Counted from the first letter of the stretch, positions 37,143 through 47,951 are shown. The stretch: 64,000 nt of DNA from Globodera rostochiensis (GCA_018350325.1 JAEVLN010000009.1:80072-144071), one strand, 5' to 3'. Notes: generated by a model from the sequence alone, not told the origin. Numbers and translations: made by a program.

Positions 37143-37617
37143 GAAAACACTGGACATGACGGAGCGACTAAATCTTTGGGGAAGAATCTGATTAAAAACA
37201 GAAATTGACGAATCATTTCGAATTTTATAGCTAATCAAGGCTCGATTTGAATCGATACAAAGTTCGAACAAAAAATATGATAAACTGATTATGTAATCTC
37301 TGCACTTTAATGTGTAATTATTTATTCAAATTGGTCGATTTTTGAATGGAAACATTTGAATTGTTTAGGGTCGCGTTTCCATTCACTTGCCGATCATCGT
37401 CCGCCCGCCGACATTTTGCAGTTCCCTGCAGCAAAATGAGAAAAAGATAAATAATATTTAAACATTTATTCGATGGAAAGGTCATTCGAATGAACGGACA
37501 GAACAAATAAATGCATTTTTTCTGCCCCCCCCCCCCCCTCTCAATAAGTGCAGAAAATCGGAATAAAAAGGTGTTCAAACTTTTAATAGATTTAATTTTA
37601 TTATTAATTTCGCAAAA

Positions 37618-40539
37618 ATGTCCGAAAATGGCGATTTGAAAGCGCCAAAACTTTATAACGCGTGGAGGCTGTTGATGTGTGTGGAGAAGGGCGAGGAGTT
37701 CATCGAATTTTGTGTCCGGAACGGTCTGCAGGGCCAAGCGCTGAAAGGTGCCGTCTATGGTCGGTGCCGAAGATGGTGTCGACAGTACACCGACGAAACA
37801 AAATGCCCTTACAAAATTCAACTGATCATCGCCACGGGGGAAGTGTTCGAGCGCAACTATCACAACCACACGTTGGTGAAGAAAGGTGAGGACACAAAAT
37901 GGGCGAAATCCCAAAAAGTTTGAACTTTTGGGGTTTTTCATCTGGTCCCGGCGGGAGTAATGTAAATCGGTTCCGATAAGGACGAAAAGTTACAGAAGTG
38001 CCGGTTTTCTCGACTTCACTGTTTGCTAAGAATTTTGGAGTGTTTTCGGATATACTTTAGGGTAGGAAGTGTAGTCTATGGCTGGTTGGAGAGCCTCAGC
38101 AAGCTCATCTGTTGTAAAAATGTCAAAAGCTTTGTGGTTTTAGAGGACAAAGAGGCAAAATTTTCAAATGTTTGTGGTTTTTCAAAAGCTAAGGTTTTTT
38201 GCGGATTTTTGGAAATTTCACTATGAATATATTTGGCGTAATGTTTAACCGAATTATGAAATTGGGGTTAATTTTCTTAACAAATCGAGTTAAATCTTCA
38301 AAAAATGTTTCCCACCGGCAAGAAGTTGCTCAAATCGATTGTTGGTAACCAAAAATAGAACGAATGAAGCTAAATATTTTACTTAAATTTTGGGTTTAAT
38401 CAAGAAATGTCAAGATGCGCATTTTAGGCACGAAATGAGGATTTTCTAATGCTCCATGCGCGTTTTAAAAAATTTGAAATCCAATTCCTGGGCACCTTTT
38501 TTCAACGGGGCATAGACTACAGCCGAGTTTTCTATTGAGGGGAGAAGTTTAATTCGTTTTGCATTTTGTCGAGTCAAAAAGTGCAGAATAAATATTTTGT
38601 TAATATTTAGAAAACGACCAAATAACAAATCAATTCGAAGGACTGCCAAACCTATCGTACAAAACGAATGTTTCTCAATCGATGGACGACGACCAATCGG
38701 AAAGAAATCGATCGGAAGAGCCATTAAAGCTTAACAACAAAACGGAAGTTGCGGAGGCGAAGTTGGTACCCCGACTCACAATCATCGTCAGACGGCGCTC
38801 ACAAAGGCAATCGGAGTCGGGAAACGGCGAAGTGACGGTGGGCCGGGTAAGAATTGGCCAAAGTCTTGGAATATTGGAGGGATTCCATTTGATTTTGAAT
38901 GCTCTACAGAAGGCCAATTGTTTGGTGGACAGAGGACGGGAGGAGAAGCCCATTTGTGACAAAAGCGATTCGGACTTTTGTGTTCAACCGAAATACGGAC
39001 AGTTTGAAACGCAAGGATTTGTACAAAACGACCGGAAAAGCCAAGAAAAAGCGGCGACGTTAAGCCCAATAGCGGAAGAGAATGTGGCGGCGGAGAGGGG
39101 GGACAAAGGCCAACAAATGACGGCGGCTGAACAGCAACAAAAGGTGGAGAAACAACGGGGGAGGGGTTATGTGGGGGCATTAATTCATTCATTTAGTCGC
39201 CTACACCGAAATCGTTCATTGTGCCAAGTTCGGGAAATGTGTGGCACTTTTTGACCAAACTTACGCATGCCGACTATCTGAAGGGACTTCAAGAGAGTTA
39301 CGGGCTCAAACAGAACGGAAGTTTAAACAAAAAGAGGTGGTTGAAGTGTATTGTGAAGGATTGTCCGTATCGGGCCTTATATATCGTGGACCAAATGTCA
39401 CTTTTTCACCGAGAGAAGCACGTCCATAAAACGGACGTAACGGACATGAAATCGTCCGGGAGAAGAACGGCACGAAAAACAGACGTAACGGACATGAAAT
39501 CGTCCGGGAGAATAACGGCACGAAAAACGGACGTAACGGACATGAAATCATCCGGAAGAAAAACAGATGTAACGGACATGAAATCGTCCGGGAGAAGAAC
39601 GGCACGAAAAACGGACGTAACGGACATGAAATCATCCGGAAGAAAAACAGATGTAACGGACATGAAATCGTCCGGGAGAAGAACGGCACGAAAAACGGAC
39701 GTAACGGACATGAAATCATCCGGAAGAAAAACAGATGTAACGGACATGAAATCATCCGGAAGAAAAACAGACGTAACGGACATGAAATCGTCCGGGAGAA
39801 GAACGGCACGAAAAACAGACGTAACGGACATGAAATCGTCCGGGAGAAGAACGGCACGAAAAACAGATGTAACGGACATGAAATCGTCCGGGCGAAGGAC
39901 GGCACGAAAAACGGACGTTAATTTGAAAAGCATGAAAATCGAAGAGCCGGGTTTGTCTAAATTCATAAATTGAAATTAATTGGCCGATTTAGGCACTTCG
40001 GGAGCAGCTGACAAAGTGAGCATTGCCTCTGAAATTGGGGACAGTGGCCTTCATTTTACGTTGAAAGAGTTGGCACGGGATTTTGAAGCGTTGGCCCATA
40101 AGTCGAGCCTCGTGCTCTGGAGAGAGTAAGTCGGCATTCTTTCAAGTGATTGGCATTGTGTCTTTGGCCAGTTTAGTATTAATTCTATTCTATTAGAAAT
40201 AATATAAAGTTATCAATTTTGGCATGTGTAACGGCGGCAGGCAACCCGAACGACCTTAAAATGTTCCCTTCTTTCAGGAACAGGTGCAGTGATTCTTTCG
40301 TTTGATCGGAGTTCACTGATTGGGGAAGTTCAAGCAGTACTTTGCCTTTTAGCGGAACTTTTGCCTTGGCAATGGTGGACCAAAGGACTAAAACGGTCGA
40401 CAAAATGTTACTTTTTACTGAAGAGGGCCCCGCGGTCATTGTGAGCAAATGTTTGGGCAAAACGGTCAATTGGTCGGAGCGATGGCCGAAGACGGGCGCC
40501 CAACACTTTCTACGGGCGGTCCGTTTTCTTATCCAATAA
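37618..40539 (+). CDS. Unrecognised protein with FLYWCH-like zinc fingers and peptide repeats
   Basis: Exons 37618..37885, 38611..38846, 38910..39143, 39197..39950 and 39993..40125 join with closing phases. Finger-like segment 1: YGRCRRWC, a second Cys in KCPYKIQL, then NYHNHT. Segment 2: WLKCIVKDCPYRALYIVD then FHREKHVH. Both follow W...C...CPY[KR]...H.x.H, like FLYWCH/WRKY-GCM1 fingers (pattern similarity, not a search result). Between them lies an acidic/Gln-rich linker. After segment 2 comes an 11-unit repeat of TDVTDMKSSGR(RTAR)K, then a helix-rich segment (FTLKELARDFEALAHK). The last exon is uncertain. The best acceptor (40277) gives a stop at 40305. A weaker acceptor near 40329 gives a 70-codon end stopping at 40539, just before AATAAA (40547). 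A DNA-binding role is inferred only. Confidence 0.68.
39431..39910 (+). repeat. In-frame coding minisatellite, 48/36-bp units
   Basis: Eleven units: seven of 16 codons (TDVTDMKSSGRRTARK; one has RIT for RRT) and four of 12 codons (TDVTDMKSSGRK). The order is long, long, short, long, short, long, short, short, long, long, long. Units are nearly identical at the DNA level and a twelfth is cut off (TDVN). The reverse strand is also open throughout. Confidence 0.97.
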
Positions 40540-40872
40540 ATGGCCAAATAAATTTATTTTGACTTTTTCAGTTGCATGGAATTTGTGCAGAATATTTTGG
40601 GTGAGAAATTATTCATCAAAGGACAGAATTTGTTTACAAAAATTGAATAATATTTAAAGTTTTGTTGGCTATTAAATACTATGTTTTTAACATTAATCTT
40701 GCTATTAGCAATTGCATTTATAGTACGTGGGGGGGCGACCGATGAGAGAATTGTGACATTTGATACTTTCATCCATTTATTCAACCAACTAAAAAATTAC
40801 TAATTTTTACTTGACATAACATAATTTAAATTTATTGAAATTGACAATTTTGTTTCCTTTATTGGACAACAA

Positions 40873-41110
40873 TTAATTCATTTTGTATTCGGTAGAAGAA
40901 GGTCGGTCACCCGTCGGCATCGCCCAGTACAAATTGTATTGCACCACGGCCCCGTCCGTCCCTCTCCCCCCCCCCAAACATTGCCCAAATTGTTTTGTTC
41001 CGATCAGAGAGCAAAACACAAAAGCGCCGATTTCAATGGGTTGGGGTCGGTCGGTCACCGGCAGATGAGAAGATTTGGGTGCTGGAGGGCGGCGGGGATG
41101 GATAATTCCG
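40873..41110 (-). CDS. Possible last exon of an unrecognised gene
   Basis: A minus-strand frame reading ...VTDRPQPIEIGAFVFCSLIG, then QFGQCLGG, VVQYNLYWAMPTG and ending STEYKMN with a stop at 40873-40875. An AATAAA follows about 10 bases later (40858-40863 complement). Composition looks protein-like. The upstream exon (possibly about 41110-41215, and a start near 42151) could not be fixed in phase. No family recognised. Confidence 0.3.
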
Positions 41111-42195
41111 CTGTTGGGAGTGTCAAAAAGGGGGGGGGGGAGGCGAAGGTCACTTGTGCACCTGCGGCGAGTCTCGTCGGCACTTTCGAAGCACCGCCAC
41201 TCACTGCAGGGGACAGAATTTCACTAATTTTTCTCAAATGGAAACTTTTTACCATTCAGCGGATCATTTTACAAAAATTATATCTCGGTGGTGAAAAGAG
41301 AAAATGAACTAAAACAATTTTAACTTTTTGGTTGAAAATTTAGAGAATGAAGGAATTGTCGAAAGACATTTTCCCAACCAGACGAACATGTCGAAAATGG
41401 TGGTATCCCCCACCCCCCGGGGGGCCTTTCATCCAACCAACACAAACGGACGAACATGAGGAAAATGGAATCCCCCCTCCTCCCCCGGGGGGCCATTCAT
41501 CCAACCAACACAAATGGCACAGCTGCAACTGATCGGCAAAAATGCCTTTGTCAGGCATCCAATCCGATGAATAATGGCACTGGCATTCACTTCGTTTCCG
41601 TTTTCGCCTATTTTGTCTCTTTAGGATGGAATAATTATATTATAAGTCTGCCCATCCCATCACGCAAAAGAAGTGCCAGTTAAAATGGCATTAGCCAACA
41701 AATGTAAAAAATGGACGGCGTTCGTTGAAACAAATTACCTAATGACTTAACTCTCGTCGTCTAACCTCTCACTTTCTGCTGTTTCGTATCAACACCGAGA
41801 GCCGAAATGGTTTAATATAATGTTTTTAACAGAAATAAAAAATATTAAAACCGTCCCAAATTATTAGAAATCAAAAGTTTGAAATTTTAGGGGATTTGAA
41901 TATTTGTTGAGGTGGGGGGGGGGGTGTCGAAGTTTGAACAGCTCGGACATGGGCTGTTTTGTCCGTTTTTGCCTCGAGAATGAATGGATGAATGCATCAT
42001 TTTGTACATTCCAACCGTCAACAATTCTCCATTTCTCCGCCTCCGATGTTTGTATTATATTTTGTCCTTCGCCATCATTTCTCCGTCCATCAGCAAACAC
42101 AACCTCCGCCGGCCCATGCTTCATCATCGCCAACCATCGATTTGCACCCAATTTTATTGATTTAAATTTAACGTCAATTTATTAGCCGAGGTGAA
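40876..42195. other. Intergenic or unresolved gene region
   Basis: Apart from the possible minus-strand exon and the 68-bp duplication, no supported feature. A 95-codon minus-strand ORF at 41864-42151 starting MGANRWLAMMKHG is open, but no splice partner was found. Confidence 0.4.
41381..41517 (+). repeat. 68-bp tandem duplication with C5-G6 palindrome
   Basis: 41381-41448 and 41449-41517 share GACGAACATG, GAAAATGG, ATCCCCC, CCCCCGGGGGGCC and TTCATCCAACCAACACAAA with a few mismatches. Each copy carries a CCCCCGGGGG palindrome. Confidence 0.85.
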
Positions 42196-44776
42196 ATGAG
42201 TGCAAAATTGAATTACCCCCGCAAGCGATTGGCCATTGTTCGCGGCGACGATGGCCATGACCCTTACCATTGCCTTCGCTGTTCCTCCATTGCCGTGGCC
42301 ATTTGGAACATTGTGAATGTTTTTTAAGCCATAATCAAAAGTTTAAAAGACATTTATTTTCTTAACATTTAACAAAAGTTGTACTGCTTGCTCCAATTCG
42401 TCCTGCTTGGCTGGCAGGTTCAGGTGGTCAAACGGTGGCAATGGCACTGGGAGAACCGGGAATTGCCTGCGACCGGAGCGTAACCTTTTTGGTTTTGAAG
42501 TCAAGTTGAAGGGAATTCCAATGTTCTTTTATGCTCAGCATCGACCAGTACCAGGCCCGTTTTCCGGGACTTTATGCCATTTACACGGAATCGCCTGAAC
42601 GACGGCGAGTAAATGGTAAAAATGGCGACCGATATTTGTTTATAAATACTTAAATAACAAAACAAACAAAAGAAAGAATCGTCTTAAATTATTCAAGAAT
42701 ACTTAGCAATACTTAAGCCATGTATGCCATTGTGCTCATCTGCTTGGGCCTGACAGTCGTCCATTTTATTCTTTCGGCAGCAATGCTTTACGGTTGCGTC
42801 AAGGTCTAAAACAGAACTGACCCGCATCCCTTGACTTGCAGCCCCTAACCCGCAGCCCCCTGACCCGCACCCCCTAACCCGCAGCCCCCTGACCCGCATC
42901 CCTTGACTTGCAGCCCCTAACCCGCAGCCTCCTGATCCGCATCTCCCTGACCCGCACCCCCTGACCTGCAGCCTCTTGACCCGCACGCCCTGACCCGCAT
43001 ACCTTGACCTGCAGACCCTAACCCGCAGCCTCCTGACCCCCCATCTCCCTGACCCGCACGCCCTGACCCGCATCCCTTGACTTGCAGCCCCTAACCCGCA
43101 GCCTCCTGATCCGCATCTCCCTGACCCGCACCCCCTGACCTGCAGCCTCCTGACCCGCACGCCCTGACCCGCATACCTTGACCTGCAGCCCCTAACTCGC
43201 AGCCTCCTGACCCCCCATCTCCCTGACCCGCACGCCCTGACCCGCATCCCTTGACTTGCAGCCCCTAACCCGCAGCCTCCTGATCCGCATCTCCCTGACC
43301 CGCACCCCCTGACCTGCAGCCTCCTGACCCGCACGCCCTGACCCGCATACCTTGACCTGCAGCCCCTAACTCGCAGCCTCCTGACCCCCCATCTCCCTGA
43401 CCCGCACGCCCTGATTCGCATACCTTGACCTGCAGCCCCTAACCCGCAGCCTCCTGACCCCCCATCTCCCTGACCCGCACACCCTGACCCGCATCCCTTG
43501 ACCTGCAGCCCTTGACCCGCATCTCACTTTCTGTCCATATCCGTCCATTTCGTGCCATATTTCAAAACCTTCCGTCGCCTTCAGCGTCTTCCCCAATGGA
43601 TTTTGCCCTGGTTCTTCACTTCACTTCCGCTGATTGTTCTCTCCACGGCCTATTCCGTGTTGTGGTGGAGCGGCGACATTTTCAACGAGCAATTGACTTT
43701 CTCTGTGGCCGAATTCGCAATGTCTCTCGCGGTGAATGTGAGTGGTTCGTGGCAATTTCCGGCATTTTCAGACAATTAATTTTCAACTAATTATTCATTT
43801 TGCCTTCAGGGCATTTGTTTTGTGATTGCTGTACTTTATTATCTTCGCCTGCGGGGCAAATTGACATCTGAGCGAACAAACGGAGAACAACTGAGCGCCC
43901 AGCAGTCCTTTCATCGGAGAATAGCTTCGGCAGAACAATTCGTCGATGGTCAAGAATGGCCAAAGGCATCATCAGTGCCACAAAAACAGGAGAATTGGGT
44001 TGGACAAGAAAAACTTTTTTTAAATTCAATGATTGTCCTTTAGAATTGAATATTTATTTTATTATATAAGTTTAAAGCAGGGATCTCAAATTGCCCTCAT
44101 TTGATGGCAAATGCCATAATTTTGGAAATTTGCCATATTTCCACACTTGCCATAATTTTGCCATATTTTTGAACTTTGTGAAAAATTTCATATTTTTTGA
44201 GGGAAAAATGAGATTCCCGAAAAAAGTGTCTTTGATTCGTACAATTTGAATTTTTTTGCTTGCAAATCTCTTAACAAATTGAGTCAAAATTCAAAATTTT
44301 CTCGGCGGCGCCTATCGGCACCGCCGAACGCCACCCCCAAAAGGAAGCAGAATTCGCAACAACAACAAAAATTAGCATTTGAAAATTCTTAAGAAAACTG
44401 CCATAAAAATGCCATATTTTTAACCCCTGGATGCCATAAAAATGCCATATTTTTGGAGACGGTTGCCATATTTTCTCGAAGGTGAGTTGAGATCCCTGGT
44501 TTAAAGTTTGAAACATTTTCTTTCCCGCCTAAACAGAAGTTGCCGCCTTGGGTAGAGCTGTTTCCGGAAAAAGTGCCGACAAACATTGCGCAAAAGTTGA
44601 GGAGAAAGGAGCGCAGAGAGAGGGAACTCAAAGAGAGAGTAGAGAAAAAGAGTACAGAGGAAGCCCGCCATGGAGCACAGAGGGAAAATGCCCCCAGGCC
44701 ACGGACAAATGAATTCCTTTACACCCCCGGCGGGGTTTACGGCGGGCAAAAACAACAAATCCGATGGAAAAAGTGA
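42196..44776 (+). CDS. Four-transmembrane protein, nematode-type
   Basis: Seven exons (42196..42318, 42418..42479, 42539..42615, 42718..42803, 43585..43737, 43810..43998, 44537..44776) close in every phase to 309 aa. The short N-terminus has a Cys pair (DPYHCLRC) just before TM1 (SSIAVAIWNIVN). TM2 is AIVLICLGLTVVHFILSAAM, TM3 ILPWFFTSLPLIVLSTAY followed by VLWWSGDIFNEQ, and TM4 GICFVIAVLYYLRL. The cytosolic tail is basic and coiled (LRRKERRERELKERVEKK) and ends in QIRWKK. The DPYHCC-like entry to TM1 and four helices resemble small nematode tetraspan membrane proteins, but I cannot name the family. An AATAAA follows about 35 bp after the stop. The alternative last exon (stop at 44043, ignoring the donor at 43999) is less attractive. 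Intron 4 contains a 0.7-kb minisatellite and intron 6 a MITE. Confidence 0.78.
42839..43529. repeat. Higher-order minisatellite (CCTGACCCGCA family) inside an intron
   Basis: The whole 0.69 kb is built from roughly 13-16-bp units such as CCCTGACCCGCATCC, CTTGACTTGCAGCC and CCTAACCCGCAGCC. Strings of about 12 units recur as a higher-order block of about 170-180 bp (e.g. from CATCCCTTGACTTGCAGCCC near 43071 and again near 43247). The array lies within intron 4 of the four-TM gene. Confidence 0.92.
44071..44505. mobile_element. MITE with 19-bp terminal inverted repeats and TTAA flanks
   Basis: TTTAAAGCAGGGATCTCAA (44071-44089) is the reverse complement of 44487-44505 with one mismatch. TTAA sits at both outer ends, consistent with a piggyBac-type TTAA target duplication. 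The interior has no ORF. It is rich in GCCATAATTTT/GCCATATTTT words and holds a segment (about 44262-44330) whose reverse complement is found at about 36220-36290. It is inserted in the last intron of the four-TM gene. Confidence 0.72.
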
Positions 44777-44948
44777 AAACTATCCCCATTGTATATGCAA
44801 TCTCAACAATGCCATAATAAAATGCAATTGGAGAGAGCCCAACAGAGTGCCATGCCAATTTGGCCAAACGAAAATCAAATTTTTTGATTAATAGAGAAGC
44901 CATTCGTTAGCCAATAAACAAATAATGTGAATTATATAACTTTTTTCA

Positions 44949-46287
44949 TCACATTGCGCACTTCCCCTCATTCCAATACTTCCACAGAGAATCGAAGTAA
45001 ATGTCTTGGCCCATCGACGAGACGACCAGCGCCTTCCCGTTGATCAAGTCGTGCATTGCTATGCTTTTTCTGTTGCTGTTTTTGGCACATTTCGTCGCCT
45101 GCTGCCCCCCGTCGTCGTGCACCCGATTTGTTGGCCGTTTGAACACAAATATTCGTCGAAGGGTGGAAATGGCATCGCGTTTTAGGAAAGGATGGCATCT
45201 TAAAATAGAGAAATCCTTCGCCAAAAGTTCCCCTAATTGCCATTATAACCCACGCGATCATCAGCGCCTCAATCATAAGCCCGGCGATGCCATTTGCAAT
45301 GTTACCGGCCATAAGCATGTAAGCAAATCCGGGAATCTCGAAATAACTCCAATAAGCAGTGAGGGCACTGGCGAAAACCATCCAAAAGTGGAAGGACAAA
45401 GTCGGCGTCAATTGTTTGCCGGTTCGAATGTTTTCCGACATCTGAACAGAGTTTTGTTGAATTTAATTTAAAAAAAAGCAAAATTTAATATTAATAACTC
45501 TTCTACCTGATAGCGTTCCGAAAGACTGTGTTCCTGTTTCACGAAGCTCAGCTTGTACCTTTGCTCGTTGAAGCGCCAAAGTCGGGCAAAAATTACCCAT
45601 TCGCCAATGCCCAAGAAAAGCATAACGGATTCGGACAAAACGCTGGCAAAGGTTGCGAACATCTGCCCCAATTCAATCGTGTTGTAGAAGGAAACGGCGA
45701 ACTGAAAGTGCCACAGTCTTTGGATTCTTTCCGATCATTTTGCTATTCCGATTGAATTGTAAATTGTTTTTGGAATGTTTACCACGATAATGCACCAAAC
45801 GGAAGTGAACAATCCAACTCTTCCGAGTTTCGTATGTCTTAACCATTGCTGTGGCCATAAAGCGCTCGATGATCAGAATGTGGGCGATGCAATTGCGGTT
45901 GAAAAAGGTGAACACGTGGACGAGGCGGTACGGCTCCAGAAGTTCGGGATAGTACGGGTCCATCAAGGTCAGCTTGTATCCGTCAATCAACAAACGATTT
46001 AGGCCCCTCTGGTTAGAAAAACAATTCATTAAAAGACACAACGTACAGCAACTTGAACGCTCTGATCAGTAATTGCAATTGCAACGAACCATTAAAATGA
46101 ATGCGCTCTGGCAGAGGAGGATCACTTTCAAATTCAGGTGGAGAAGCGACGTCCGGCTGATCACGACGAGGTTAATGGTTGAGAGCGGCACCGTAGCTAC
46201 GCAAATAAGCATTTCGACTACGGTGGCCACCAGCAGAGTGGTTACGGTATGGTCAAATGTTAGCTCAGGCATCGCAGTTTTGTTCAT
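44949..46287 (-). CDS. Serpentine chemoreceptor, class Sre-like
   Basis: Five exons (complement 46090..46287, 45796..46008, 45507..45701, 45254..45441, 44949..45198) close in phase to 347 aa. Hydrophobic helices are evident throughout. The marks of the Sre family (known from Caenorhabditis) are the TM3 end IIERFMATAMVKTYE, the loop-3 motif LSERYQ followed by SENIRTGKQL, and the TM7 end EALMIACHPFLKRDAISTLR. The C-terminus is MGQDIYFDSLWKYWNE. Role (family knowledge): G-protein-coupled receptor of sensory neurons, ligand unknown. Start chosen at MNKTAMPEL, before TM1. Its 3' end faces the end of the four-TM gene about 170 bp away. The frame is intact, so the gene is probably functional. Confidence 0.88.
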
Positions 46288-47951
46288 TTTGGGGAAGTTT
46301 TGGGTCAAAGCCTAATAAGAAACACAATTATTATAACACCGATCAAAAGCGGTAATTGAGCTAACAGCGAACGATAAAGCAATTGTGACATCGAGTGATG
46401 GGTAACGCCAATTTCATTAAGCCCTTTTCCCGATTATTGCGCGATTATTTCTTTGGCCAATTTCACTAAATTATTAATGGCAAATTCAGCACCAATTAAC
46501 AGTCTGAAAATATCATAAAACACCTGCCCTCCAATTCAAATCATTTTTAATTTGGTTTTTGCTTTTTGTTGAAAAAGCATTCATTTTACATGACGAATAT
46601 TTTATGCTTCAAAAATTAAAATAAATAAGCTTTTTATTGAAATGGAAAGTGAGAAAAGGCATAAAATGGCAATGAATGGTATAAATCTTTTGAATAAACT
46701 TAACTCTTTTGCTTAAACAATGGACTTGTGAGTTAAACAATTAATTTTAATTGGTTAAAAATCAAATAAATAAATGTTATTACGAGCCGAGTTTGGCTAA
46801 ATTTTCGAGTCGAGTTTTGAGCTCTGGGTCTGAAAAACCGCGAGTTTCGGTCGGCTGTTTTATTTATATACATCATTATTTTTAGTCAAATGTTTTCGCT
46901 CATTCCCTCAAAAGTATTTTGATATCCTTTATTTGTTAGTTTAACTTCCTTTGTGAACCAGTGTTTTCCTGTTCCAAGGATTTTGAACCTGTTCCTGTTC
47001 TGTTCCGACCTCGAGAACAGAACAGGAACATGAACAGAACAGTGTAAACTGTTCTTAGACTGTTCCAAATTAAAAATTTTCCGAGTGAAATTCAGTCTGA
47101 AATTTTATTCGATGATTCATTGGACAAAGTGTTCAATCATTTCCTAGTGATGCTCGAGACCTAACTTTACCAAGAGTTGCCCCCGAGACTCGAGAATTGA
47201 CTCCCAAAAATCCGAGACTTTTACCAAAATATTTTAAGTTAGGTTCAAAATAGGTTTGCTCCCGAACCCTTGGGGGTGGGAAAATGGTATGTCAGGGAAG
47301 GTCGGGGTTGGTTCACTTTTGAGAATGGGGAGCAACTCTAGTGAAAAAATTATATACTTTTTTGAGACTTCTGTTTTCTTATTTTGGGACTCGGGGAGCA
47401 ACCCTAGTAAAACTTAAATAATTTTTTAATTTTGTGCAAAAAAATGTAAGTAATTGATCAGAAGAAGTGTAACACCGCCATTCGCTGTTTCCCTTCTCGC
47501 CGACTTTCGCGCAAAAATATTTTTAATTTTAATTAAATTTTGCTGCAGGCTTTATTATTATTATTATCCATTTTTGATTTTAAATTGCAAAAAACAAAGA
47601 AAAAAAATTTAAGTCATTTTCTGGTTAAATGAGCAAAAAATCGATCGCTGTCCAGGGCGGCCTGCAGCAACGATAATCGGGCAAGTTTTCAGCTGTGCTT
47701 GTCGCAATTTCAGAATTAAAACTCAAAAATTCAAAGGTCCTTTTACTTTATTTTTAAAATTTCAGATTTTCCCGCTCCATAAATAATTCTTGGCGAAATG
47801 TCTTTTGGACCATTCGCACAGTTAAATTTCAAAATTTTTTAACAGCGGCGCTTATTGACACCGCCGAAACTTCCAAAATGTGCCCGTGACCCAACCCTAA
47901 TGTGCACCAATTTTAATATTTAATTCTTTGTTAGGTTATTATTTGTTTAAA
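46288..47951. other. Intergenic with dispersed repeats
   Basis: Unique AT-rich sequence up to about 46780, then a short GAGCCGAGTTTGGCTA / GAGTCGAG stretch (about 46782-46850) that resembles the one at 63905-63965 in inverse orientation, then repeat copy B. From 47350 to 47950 nothing coding is seen. At 47846-47868 the word GCGGCGCTTATTGACACCGC is a diverged relative of the 36221 and 44303 inverted segments. Confidence 0.55.
46958..47341 (+). repeat. Dispersed repeat, copy B
   Basis: Same orientation and order of blocks as copy A (35702-36166), but with a much shorter GAACAG segment (47014-47042). The shared flank of about 300 bp is well conserved. Confidence 0.85.

Larger units (their letters stand above)
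29479..37617. other. 8-kb gene-poor region with poly-G/poly-C tracts
   Basis: I see no convincing exon. More than twenty homopolymer G or C runs of 8-18 nt occur between about 29.67 and 35.66 kb, on both strands (e.g. 30530, 32158, 32935, 33718 and 34973 for G; 30685, 31121 and 33842 for C). Long ORFs here are proline-, glycine- or arginine-rich readings of these tracts. From 35.7 kb on it contains dispersed repeats and tRNA-like cassettes listed separately. A minus-strand stretch at 37318-37435 could be the last exon of an unknown gene but has no supported upstream exon. Confidence 0.6.

Noticed and set aside
37318..37941. 207-codon minus-strand ORF ending in ...SIQKSTNLNK
   Set aside because: A plausible acceptor exists near 37435, but no upstream exon fits, and the upstream part overlaps the well-supported plus-strand finger exon. 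Left as unresolved.
39431..39910. CRISPR-like array
   Set aside because: Units are contiguous without unique spacers and encode an in-frame peptide in a eukaryotic gene.
39306..39966. Two long antisense ORFs across the TDVTDMKSSGR repeat
   Set aside because: The repeat units are multiples of three and open in several frames; the sense frame joins flanking exons in phase, the antisense does not.
42693..43421. 242-codon minus-strand Arg/Gly/Cys-rich ORF
   Set aside because: It is a reading of the intronic minisatellite, whose period happens to keep a frame open.
42839..43529. Interstitial telomere repeat
   Set aside because: CCCTAACCC words occur, but units are 13-16 bp and mostly CCTGACCCGCA. 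The nematode telomere unit TTAGGC is not present.
43999..44043. Stop at 44041-44043 as the end of the four-TM protein
   Set aside because: A GT donor at 43999 and a strong acceptor at 44536 extend the frame in phase into a basic coiled tail followed by AATAAA.
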